Shown in pieces: positions 1 to 7,260 of a DNA stretch of 20,367 nucleotides. Origin of the DNA: a virus; the IMG/VR virus record IMGVR_UViG_3300024264_000200, positions 1 through 20,367 of that record. The stretch is one strand, 5' to 3'. Below the pieces are notes generated by a model, which saw nothing but the letters and a program-made list of their open reading frames with translations, made no database searches and had not been told where the DNA came from. A program made the translations under genes and the position numbers. The first letter of the stretch is position 1, and each line of letters begins with the position of its first letter.

Positions 1-730
1 TCTCCAGCTTAGAACCACTTAGGTTAGATGCACCTAGTATTTTAAACTGTACGAAATTTCTGCTTAGTTCTACATCAACACCGTCAACCTTTCTGGTATA
101 TGTACCGTCTTGGTACAGTGAGTTCCATTGGTCCATGCTAGGCGCACGCCAAATAAATACTTGTAGGGGTCCGACTGCAGCAGGTACAGGGACTTCTCTA
201 GTCTCATTAGTAGCTGCAGATGTTTCGATAGGTGGTGAAACCATCCATCCATCTACAGGAGTATAGATGTTAGCGTACTTAATACTAGGGTCCTTCTTTG
301 AGGTGTTATGTTTTATTCTTATTATACATCCTGACCCTACCATCTGTGCCATGTGAAGGACCTTCGAGTTAGGTCTACGCATTTTATTAAACAGCTTAAA
401 GTACTTAGCCCGTTCATTAGTAGAAAGCTTAATTGTTTCTCTGTGAATTGTTGGTACTATATTCTCTGCTTCCCCTTCCTTAGCTACGTTCTTCATATAG
501 GCAGGTCCGTTAAGCTCCCATGTTAATGTTACCATAGGTGCATCAGGTTTCTCTTGTCCCTGATATGGTCTCTGGGGTTGGTATCCTAATTCAACATACC
601 CTATAAGCCTAGCTGTAGTTACACCCTCAGGTGTTACAGGTCTTACGTATGCAGATTTAGTTACTGTTTGGTTTTCTAATGAACCAGAAGATGCTAGTTC
701 TTTAATGTCGTTTAGTAATGAGTTAGTCAT
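1..730 (-). CDS. Unrecognised phage protein downstream of DNA polymerase, 3' end outside window
   Basis: The reading frame is open from ATG at 730 to the window edge, giving at least 243 residues. It begins MTNSLLNDIKELASSG, and GGAG sits six bases before the ATG. There are no signal peptide or membrane segments. The visible protein is soluble, with beta-strand-like stretches (RLIGYVELGY around residue 42, APMVTLTWEL around residue 65) and scattered basic patches. I do not recognise the family. It lies next to the polymerase and has its own promoter-like repeat at 778-798. That suggests a replication accessory role such as a single-stranded DNA-binding protein, but no motif proves it and the C-terminus, where an acidic SSB tail would sit, is missing. 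Coding status is firm; function is inference. Confidence 0.85.
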   Translation of the reverse strand, partial: MTNSLLNDIKELASSGSLENQTVTKSAYVRPVTPEGVTTARLIGYVELGYQPQRPYQGQEKPDAPMVTLTWELNGPAYMKNVAKEGEAENIVPTIHRETIKLSTNERAKYFKLFNKMRRPNSKVLHMAQMVGSGCIIRIKHNTSKKDPSIKYANIYTPVDGWMVSPPIETSAATNETREVPVPAAVGPLQVFIWRAPSMDQWNSLYQDGTYTRKVDGVDVELSRNFVQFKILGASNLSGSKLE

Positions 731-777
731 ATTAGCTCCGTTATATAATAATTGGTTTTAATTAAGAGAAACTTACG

Positions 778-798
778 TTCTCTATAGAGAAGCATTAA
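778..798 (-). promoter_or_regulatory. Promoter-like repeat P1 (T7-like promoter form)
   Basis: On the minus strand this reads TTAATGCTTCTCTATAGAGA, with near-identical copies at 14751-14771 and 14969-14988. The core CTATAGAGA resembles the CTATAGGGA initiation core of T7-family promoters. It overlaps the polymerase stop codon and lies about 50 bases upstream of the ATG at 730. The last 14 bases (778-791) are a perfect palindrome. A transcript starting at the G of position 787 would fold a 5' hairpin GAGAA/TTCTC. Promoter function is inferred from repetition, position and similarity to the T7 type. Confidence 0.55.
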
Positions 799-3029
799 GC
801 TTCTAAGTGATGTAGGTCTAACATATTCCTACCCATCTCTACATCCACAGGGAATGGGACAGGACAGTCTATGTTAAAATGTTTCTTTAGATAAGTTGGT
901 ACTCCTTCCATAATAATTTTAGCAGTCTTTAAGACTTCTTCTGCGACTGACGCATCCATGTCGAACCACACACAGTCATGCACTGTATTAACTAAGAACG
1001 CTTTACCATTCCAGTTATCTTTCTTCATGAAGTAACGCCATAGTTTACCTAGTACTAGCTGTACTATCTCCCCGCCTGTGCCTTGAACAGGATAGTTCTT
1101 AAGCTCAGGTGGACTGAACGTATCTATGATACCACGCTTCTTGAGAAAGGACGGTGCATCATATGTTCTCCACGAATACATTGTACCCGTAGGGGATTGC
1201 CATTCTCCTCTCCTGAATGCTCGGTATCCCATAAGCGGGTCTCTGAATCCCTCAGCCGTTGCTGTAACTGTACGCTCTACATCAGCATTGAAACTGATAA
1301 CGCCTGGGTATAGTTTATTCTCTGCCTCTATCAACTCTTCTACATCCTGAATGGACATACCAGTTGACAGTGAAATGGTACTAGCCCCTGCACCATAGGT
1401 ACGTTGGAAACTAAACTCCTTAGCACCTTGTCTGCGTGGCTGCCATGTCTTGTAGTTAGGGTCAGTCTCATCCTTACACCACTTCACAGCATCCTTGTAG
1501 TCTATATTAAACTTAGCGGATACACGCTTGCAGTGAAAGTCTACACGGTTAATCAAGTCAGAGACTAGCTGCTTGTCATTAGTAAGCAGCCCCTGTACTA
1601 CAACTTCTAGCTGGGAGTAATCTATCTCTCCCACCATACCGTCCTTGAATCTGGATACGAACATAGCTTTGACACGCGAAGGTGACTTCGGTATGTTCTG
1701 ACAGTTAGGATTAGAACTAGATAGTCTGCTTGTTACTGTAGTAGTATGGTTAAGCATGTGGTGCAGGACATTATCCTCAGGACTTACGCAAGTCAGCATA
1801 CCTTTCATGTTACCATTAGCATCTACAGTTACGTAGTACGTACCTATCTCCTTGTCTAATCTAATCTTCTCAGCTAACGCTTTAAGGAAGGGTACGTCTG
1901 AGTTACCTAACATAATCATTGTCTCTGAGTCAGTTGAGTAAAGTACATTACCCCTGCCATCAGTGTTCTTAGTTTTCTCAGCTGCCACCTCAGTAGGGTT
2001 AACATATCCTGGCAAGTCATAGTATCTATCTTGTAGCCTAGTCTTCAGCTCTCCTTCCACAGATACATTCTTGAACCTAAGCTTGCCCTTGTTCTTGCCT
2101 GACAGAAATACATCTTGTGTCTGTGTACCTAGCAGCTCTGGTTTTACAGGTACTGCATTAACTAGGGGCCACTTCTCTGTAGCCTTAAGTCTTGCAAGCT
2201 TGCCTGTCTTCTCGTCTAAGTAGGTGTCACGTACACGGTAGCGTATTGAACCACCATATATTATAGCAGACTTACATACAGTAGAGGACCATTTGAATCC
2301 TACTTCCTCAGGTATATCTGCTATGTATTTACTCAGGTCTTCCTTGGCAGCTTTCAGTTGTTCACTGAGAAGTGATAAGTCTTTCTTGGCTGTGGTAGTA
2401 CATACCTTAAGCCCATTGTATTCCATCTCAGTTGTTGCTGCAAGGCCATCCATACGTAAACGTAATGATTCTGTCATGCCTAGTGCGTGGGCAGATTTAA
2501 GTTGCCCAAGGTATATTAGTTCAGTGTTGCCTATGTCGCCTGAGTTCCTGTCCTCAGCCTCAGTACCAATCAAGTAATCTTTGACTAGCTCTGGGTCAAT
2601 GTCTGCGGTCTGTACTCCTGCTTGCCACAAGGCTTTCATTCCATCTATTTTCTTTCTACCTCCATAAGTTTCTACAATACTATCCATAGAGTTCATGTGA
2701 TACTGTCGCTGCATAGCGTTCAGTAAGTACTCAGCGTACTGCGTACACCAGATACTACCACCACGTTTATAGAACTCACGTAGATAAGGATTGCCAGCTT
2801 GCATCTCGTAAAGTAAATCGAACTTAATGTTGTGTCCTACTAGTACAGTTACGTCATCGTCAATTACTAACCAGTTATCCTGGGAAGGTTTGTAGAACTG
2901 CACAGAGTTCTGTGCATCTCCTTCTTTCTTCCATCCCCTAGCAACTACATAGTTTTCAGGTATGAAAGGATTAGCAGTACGTTTATACTTCTTATGTATC
3001 TGGGTCTCACTATCGAACACTAAGTACAT
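795..3029 (-). CDS. polA: Family A DNA polymerase with 3'-5' proofreading domain
   Basis: This 744-residue replicative polymerase copies the phage genome. The N-terminal exonuclease domain shows motif I FDSET (residues 5-9) and motif II GHNIKFD (65-71). A probable motif III lies at GDIGNTELIY (164-173), where the usual tyrosine four residues before the Asp is not obvious. The polymerase domain has SRLSSSNPNCQNIP (434-447), motif A DYSQLE (470-475), motif B R533-K537-F541-Y545-G546 and motif C VHD (683-685). The residue matching E. coli Pol I position 762 is Phe. The length is close to T7 gp5 (704), and there is no 5'-3' exonuclease domain. The ATG directly follows the upstream stop and is preceded by GGAGGAG, an excellent ribosome site. 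Confidence 0.97.
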   Translation of the reverse strand: MYLVFDSETQIHKKYKRTANPFIPENYVVARGWKKEGDAQNSVQFYKPSQDNWLVIDDDVTVLVGHNIKFDLLYEMQAGNPYLREFYKRGGSIWCTQYAEYLLNAMQRQYHMNSMDSIVETYGGRKKIDGMKALWQAGVQTADIDPELVKDYLIGTEAEDRNSGDIGNTELIYLGQLKSAHALGMTESLRLRMDGLAATTEMEYNGLKVCTTTAKKDLSLLSEQLKAAKEDLSKYIADIPEEVGFKWSSTVCKSAIIYGGSIRYRVRDTYLDEKTGKLARLKATEKWPLVNAVPVKPELLGTQTQDVFLSGKNKGKLRFKNVSVEGELKTRLQDRYYDLPGYVNPTEVAAEKTKNTDGRGNVLYSTDSETMIMLGNSDVPFLKALAEKIRLDKEIGTYYVTVDANGNMKGMLTCVSPEDNVLHHMLNHTTTVTSRLSSSNPNCQNIPKSPSRVKAMFVSRFKDGMVGEIDYSQLEVVVQGLLTNDKQLVSDLINRVDFHCKRVSAKFNIDYKDAVKWCKDETDPNYKTWQPRRQGAKEFSFQRTYGAGASTISLSTGMSIQDVEELIEAENKLYPGVISFNADVERTVTATAEGFRDPLMGYRAFRRGEWQSPTGTMYSWRTYDAPSFLKKRGIIDTFSPPELKNYPVQGTGGEIVQLVLGKLWRYFMKKDNWNGKAFLVNTVHDCVWFDMDASVAEEVLKTAKIIMEGVPTYLKKHFNIDCPVPFPVDVEMGRNMLDLHHLEA

Positions 3030-3242
3030 TTACTCCTCCAAAATTTTTATCACAAAATATGTGTTAGTATATTCTAATTCTAAGTCGTGTATCATTTTTT
3101 CTATTTGATACTCAAGAGGCTCTGCCTCAGTCTCGCATAGTACAATCTCATCCTCCCTACCTATGCCAGAGATACGGGCAACTCGCCCCTGTTTCCTTAA
3201 GTTATTCTCAAGGTTACTATTTATATAGTCATAAATATCCAT
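3030..3242 (-). CDS. Small acidic protein of unknown function
   Basis: This is a 70-residue protein beginning MDIYDYINSN. It is acidic overall with no membrane segment or Cys pairs and matches no family I recognise. Its ATG overlaps the stop of the phosphoesterase gene by one base (TAATG), and its own stop abuts the polymerase ATG. It is therefore very likely translated by coupling within the replication operon. The ribosome site is poor, which fits coupled reinitiation. The conserved placement between two replication genes argues that it is real. Its role is unknown; a small accessory factor for the neighbouring enzymes is speculation. Confidence 0.75.
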   Translation of the reverse strand: MDIYDYINSNLENNLRKQGRVARISGIGREDEIVLCETEAEPLEYQIEKMIHDLELEYTNTYFVIKILEE

Positions 3243-4459
3243 TAGTCAATATGTCCCAACTGAATTGCAAAACTATCGAATATAGTTGTACGTCGGTTGT
3301 CCTTTCTTTTTACATGTGCGAACATAATCTGAGCAGGTTCACCATCGTATCCTACGATACCTGAGTACTCTTCCCCGTGTCTGCTGTCACCAAAGAATGC
3401 ACCATTAACTACGTACCTGTTGTTATTGAACTGACATATGTTATGTTTGTCACCCATTCTAAACAGAGTGATGTACGTTTTTAACTGGTCAGTTCTTTTA
3501 GCTAGGTGATTCTTCATCTGAGTATACCCAGCTCCAACACCTACACCATGTTCATATAGAACCTTAGTTCCGTAGATATCGTGGACGTGGAATGCTCCCT
3601 CAGGTATAATGAACTCAGTATCCATGTCACTTATTTCACACATAGCTTTCAATGCATGATACAGCGGCCATGATAGCTGCTCTCTTCCTGGCTTGAACAT
3701 AAACAATCCGTGTCCATCCCAGTCATGGTTCCCTGTAATACATATAACTTTCATAGGCGCGTTCACTGTAGCTAGTTCTCGCAGCACTACATTATATAGT
3801 ATATCTATGCTGCGTTTAATCTGGTCAGCTGTTCCTATATCACACGCTCTGGCAGATTGCAATCCATGTTTCTTATCAGACTCAATAATATCTCCTAACA
3901 ATGCCAGAGTTATACCATCTATCTTATAGCCCAGGGTCTTGTACTGTTCTATACGCTGCATGGCTACAGTAATCCATTCCTGAACACGTCGGTAGGCTAC
4001 ATCAGAATCATACCCAGACATCAGCTTACCTATCTGTAAGTCAGAGAAGAGTAGTTCAATGATTATACCCTTACCCTTAGAGTTGTTAGGTCGTAACTGG
4101 ATAGGGCCTAGAGACCTCAAGGATGCTTCCTGAGCAGCGTTTTTAATTTCTAGCAGTACTGTATCCTTTGTCACAGCAATGGTCTCAGCAGCCTTTAAAT
4201 TCCTTCGCAGCTTTGTGTTAGTTAGCATCAACTTCCTATTAGTTTTCTGTAATGAGAAGTTATCTGATAGCTCAGACAAGTCTTCGCTTGGGTCAATCCA
4301 AGTCTGAAGGTTCTGTCTTGATACCTTACTACGTTCTCCTGCTCTTATAAAGGACTTGTATATATGATTAAGTTTACTAGCTGCTTGTGTTAAGTTACCA
4401 TTAGATTCCTTAACAGCATCAGATAGTTCTTTATCCGTCCAATCTTTTCTTTTACCCAT
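3242..4459 (-). CDS. Calcineurin-like metallophosphoesterase with N-terminal helical DNA-binding-like domain
   Basis: This 405-residue protein has two parts. Residues 1-55 are a basic helical segment beginning MGKRKDWTDKELSDAVKESN, which looks like a helix-turn-helix; a probable coiled-coil linker (65-115) follows. Residues 130-405 carry metallophosphoesterase metal-binding blocks in order: SDLQ (139-142), LLGD (187-190), GNHD (243-246), YEHG (302-305) and GDKH (336-339). The fold uses two metals to cut phosphodiester or phosphomonoester bonds. Family motif I is normally D-x-H; here it is D140-L-Q142, so one ligand is altered. The gene sits between helicase and polymerase, which suggests a nuclease in replication or recombination (SbcD/Mre11-like chemistry), but a phosphatase is not excluded. 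AGGAG precedes the ATG. Confidence 0.9.
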   Translation of the reverse strand: MGKRKDWTDKELSDAVKESNGNLTQAASKLNHIYKSFIRAGERSKVSRQNLQTWIDPSEDLSELSDNFSLQKTNRKLMLTNTKLRRNLKAAETIAVTKDTVLLEIKNAAQEASLRSLGPIQLRPNNSKGKGIIIELLFSDLQIGKLMSGYDSDVAYRRVQEWITVAMQRIEQYKTLGYKIDGITLALLGDIIESDKKHGLQSARACDIGTADQIKRSIDILYNVVLRELATVNAPMKVICITGNHDWDGHGLFMFKPGREQLSWPLYHALKAMCEISDMDTEFIIPEGAFHVHDIYGTKVLYEHGVGVGAGYTQMKNHLAKRTDQLKTYITLFRMGDKHNICQFNNNRYVVNGAFFGDSRHGEEYSGIVGYDGEPAQIMFAHVKRKDNRRTTIFDSFAIQLGHID

Positions 4460-4468
4460 GTTAATCTC

Positions 4469-5731
4469 CTAATCTAAGTTCGCTGCTTCAATAGGTAAGT
4501 CCTCGAAGCGTGCTATCTGGGGTTTAAATGCTACTGTAGACCTAGGGCAGCTCGCTGCACCTTCCCTACGTAACTTGTTCTTTGGTAGACCTAAGTATCT
4601 ATAGCCTTCATAAGACGGCTCATTCAAAGCTCCTATCATTAGCTGGAAGTCACATGCTCCCTGCTTACCTGTCTTACTATCCTTTAGCATACCCAGGGAC
4701 GGGAATGAAAGGTTGTCTCCCTCATTACTTATCTGTGATGTAGCTAGGCCCACAGCATCATACTTGACACCAATCTCCCTGGCCCAGGAGTACATCTCTT
4801 CTAGTGCTAGGTCAGTCCTAGCTTCACTTTTAAATCCCCTTATCTTATCTATCATATCATAAACTATTATAGCTGGGTCGTTAGCACGTATTAAGTTCTC
4901 AACTGCATACGTATCTTGACCATGTATATCCACAATCCTAATCTTGTAGGGGTCATCTGACTTGATAGCTTTCTTGTAAGCTTCCATTGGGTTAGGTAAG
5001 TTACGTATCTGTGACACCTGCATACCTAACGCAGCTTGTACTAGTCTCAGGAATATTCTATCTCCTCTTCCTTCATTGTTTAACCATAGGATAGTTTTAT
5101 CCTCAGGTATTTGTGTTACTAAGTGCGTTAGCTCTGACGCTAGGAAAGTAGTCTTACCCTTGTCAGGTCTACCCGCTATAATACCGAAGTCACCTGGACG
5201 TAAGCCACGCTGTGATTTACGTAGGCTCTCAAGCCTCCAATGATACCCAGAGGTTTCTTTACTATCCTCTAGTAACTCATTCAGGTCAGGCTTTAGATAA
5301 TCCAAGGACTTTATTTCACAGTCCCTCTCGAACTCATCTGATACACCTCGCAGCTCTGCATGTAGGTTAGCCACGTCACCCATATCCCACTTGTCAATAA
5401 GGTTAGCTATATCTGTACCCATACGCAGCTCTAACAAGGAACGCATGACTCCAGACTTCTCTTCTTCTGACACGTCATTAACTATATGAGATATGATACC
5501 TTCATAAGCAGTCCGTGTCTCCTCAGCCATGTCAGGGTTGTTAGCTCTGAATATAGTAAGCAGCTTCTGAGCATCTACGCTCTTAGCCTCAGGACAGTTC
5601 TTAAAGTATGTCTCATAGGACTTAAGTATCTGTATAGTCTGAGGGTCTAAGGCTTTGTTAGGTATCCTACCTTTAATCCTAAAGAACTCTCCGCGATACT
5701 TAAGCATCTGTAGCAATGTTAAGTCTATCAT
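4469..5731 (-). CDS. DnaB/RecA-type replicative DNA helicase
   Basis: This 420-residue protein unwinds DNA ahead of the polymerase. The C-terminal RecA-like domain starts near residue 165. It has Walker A GRPDKGKTT (187-195), the Asp of Walker B in IIVYD (288-292), a downstream TSQIS segment (331-335) like the DnaB glutamine-containing motif, and a basic KNKLRRE stretch (384-390) near the arginine-finger region. The N-terminal 160 residues are helical and unlike a primase, so the helicase is not fused to primase as in T7 gp4; primase is the separate gene at 9284-10042. GGAG lies six bases before the ATG. The stop is followed within ten bases by the phosphoesterase ATG, whose ribosome site overlaps this gene's end. 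Confidence 0.93.
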   Translation of the reverse strand: MIDLTLLQMLKYRGEFFRIKGRIPNKALDPQTIQILKSYETYFKNCPEAKSVDAQKLLTIFRANNPDMAEETRTAYEGIISHIVNDVSEEEKSGVMRSLLELRMGTDIANLIDKWDMGDVANLHAELRGVSDEFERDCEIKSLDYLKPDLNELLEDSKETSGYHWRLESLRKSQRGLRPGDFGIIAGRPDKGKTTFLASELTHLVTQIPEDKTILWLNNEGRGDRIFLRLVQAALGMQVSQIRNLPNPMEAYKKAIKSDDPYKIRIVDIHGQDTYAVENLIRANDPAIIVYDMIDKIRGFKSEARTDLALEEMYSWAREIGVKYDAVGLATSQISNEGDNLSFPSLGMLKDSKTGKQGACDFQLMIGALNEPSYEGYRYLGLPKNKLRREGAASCPRSTVAFKPQIARFEDLPIEAANLD

Positions 5732-5734
5732 AAT

Positions 5735-6244
5735 TTACTCCGTTAATACAGACCGCATGACACATTCTACAGCATGCCTTAGGTCGTTTAAGTCTCCGTT
5801 GTTATGTATTACTATATCGTGGTCCCCAGGCCCAATGTCAAGCCAAGGCTCTAAATTTTCTTCACCTAACCTTCCTGTAGCATCTACCCAGATGGTTAAA
5901 TCAAACAATTCCTTTACCTTTTCGAACTCAGACCGTCTACGTATACCTACACGCAAGTCTCCACCTGTTAGGCACTCAATAGTAAGCTTATCAGGACCAA
6001 AGTTTCTCACGTACTCGTACCACCACTCTCTACGCTTAACTCTATCCAGATAACACATCATTATCTGGTCTTCTAAGCAGCCATAGCCATAGTAATTCTT
6101 TGGTAACGCATGCAGCACGATATCTCTGGCTACAATCATAGAAGCATCTTTCTTTCTAAAGTTATAGCTTGTTAAGATATCTGCAACAGCATCCTTTCCA
6201 TGCCTAGCGTAACCATTAATCATTATTTTCATTCTATCATCCAT
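5735..6244 (-). CDS. Deoxynucleoside monophosphate kinase-like P-loop protein
   Basis: This is a 169-residue P-loop kinase. The nucleotide-binding loop GYARHGKDA is at residues 11-19, and an arginine-rich lid-like segment GIRRRSEFE follows near residues 100-108. An IWVDA strand is near 118. The arrangement resembles T4 gp1, which phosphorylates dNMPs to dNDPs. With NrdAB immediately upstream, the product fits dNTP supply. The start at 6244 overlaps the last eight bases of nrdB and has GGGAG seven bases upstream; Met5 and Met8 are weaker alternatives. Substrate specificity cannot be read from the sequence, so dNMP kinase is a family-level inference. Confidence 0.82.
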   Translation of the reverse strand: MDDRMKIMINGYARHGKDAVADILTSYNFRKKDASMIVARDIVLHALPKNYYGYGCLEDQIMMCYLDRVKRREWWYEYVRNFGPDKLTIECLTGGDLRVGIRRRSEFEKVKELFDLTIWVDATGRLGEENLEPWLDIGPGDHDIVIHNNGDLNDLRHAVECVMRSVLTE

Positions 6245-7199
6245 TTACATTCTCCCAATCCCAGTCACCTGACATACCAGCAGTAGAATATTCCGTCACA
6301 CGTTTCTCAAAGAAATTATCATGTGATGCTCCATTCAGTATCCACTCTAGCCAAGGCAAGGGGTTGTCTTTCACTTTAAAGTTAGGTTTCATTCCTAGTT
6401 GCAGCAGCCTCCTATCTGCTATGTGTCTTATGTACTGCTTAACATCCTTTTCAGTTAGTCCTTCCATGTCTAGCCCGTTAAAGGCTAACTCAATAAACTT
6501 ATCCTCCAGCGACACCACGTCCCTAGCTATTTGATACACTTTAGACTTCAGCTCATCTGTTACAATCTTAGGATGCTCTGAACAGAACTCCCTGAACAAT
6601 TTTGCATTGCCTTGTACGTGCAAATTCTCATCTCGTATTGACCACTCAACAATAGTACCCATACCCTTCATTTTACCAAAGCGTTGGAAGTTAAGTAGCA
6701 TCACAAAGGACGCGAACACAGACAGGCCCTCATTGAACACAGACTTAGCTAATGCAAGGGCAGTACCTTGAAAAGTATTACTAGTCTTGTCACTCATGAA
6801 TGCTATCTTGTCAGCCATCTCAGTATACTCAAGGAACTTATGAAAGTCCTCATCTGGTAGACCTAACGTATCATTCAGTAGAGCGTAGGCCCTCTGGTGG
6901 ATAGCTTCCCTAGCTGCGAATGAGGATAACATATTCCTAGCCTCATTATTCTTGAACACAGGGATAAGCATTTCATGATAGTTCTGTCCTACCTGTACAT
7001 CAGCCTGTGTAAACATCCGCAGCACCTGCGTGATAAAAGTTTTCTCTTCCTGGGTCAGCTTAGTCTTCCAGTCTTGAATGTCCTCAGATAATTCTGCCTC
7101 ATCCTCAATCCAGTGTACCTCTTCATGTTTTTTTGATAGCTCTACTGCCCAAGGGTACTTGAAAGGCTTGTAAGCTTTACTGTAGTCTAATAATGTCAT
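6237..7199 (-). CDS. nrdB: Ribonucleotide reductase class I small (radical) subunit
   Basis: This 320-residue protein generates the tyrosyl radical that NrdA uses to reduce ribonucleotides. All expected diiron ligands can be placed: D67 (FTQADV), E98 and H101 (REAIH), E157 (NEG), E191 and H194 (DENLH). The radical tyrosine is Y105, seven residues after E98, as in E. coli Y122. Spacing between ligands matches E. coli NrdB except for a shorter loop before E157. The retained tyrosine argues for a tyrosyl-radical cofactor rather than the tyrosine-free subclasses. The ATG has TGGAGAA upstream, and an AT-rich repeat (7221-7260) lies just before that. It is followed by the overlapping kinase gene. 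Confidence 0.97.
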   Translation of the reverse strand: MTLLDYSKAYKPFKYPWAVELSKKHEEVHWIEDEAELSEDIQDWKTKLTQEEKTFITQVLRMFTQADVQVGQNYHEMLIPVFKNNEARNMLSSFAAREAIHQRAYALLNDTLGLPDEDFHKFLEYTEMADKIAFMSDKTSNTFQGTALALAKSVFNEGLSVFASFVMLLNFQRFGKMKGMGTIVEWSIRDENLHVQGNAKLFREFCSEHPKIVTDELKSKVYQIARDVVSLEDKFIELAFNGLDMEGLTEKDVKQYIRHIADRRLLQLGMKPNFKVKDNPLPWLEWILNGASHDNFFEKRVTEYSTAGMSGDWDWENVNG

Positions 7200-7220
7200 G
7201 TTTTCTCCATTTTTGGCTTA

Positions 7221-7260
7221 AAAAATTTTGTTATATTTTTGTGAATGAGTGCAGACGTAT
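7221..7260 (-). promoter_or_regulatory. AT-rich leader repeat D upstream of nrdB
   Basis: On the minus strand this reads TCTGCACTCATTCAC followed by an A-rich run. It shares the CTCATTCA core and A-tract with repeat E before nrdA, and it aligns with copies A, B and C in the early region. It fills the 60-base gap between nrdA and nrdB, ending about 22 bases before the nrdB ATG. It is a candidate promoter or translation-leader element. A weak -35-like TTCACA is present, but there is no good -10 match. Confidence 0.4.
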
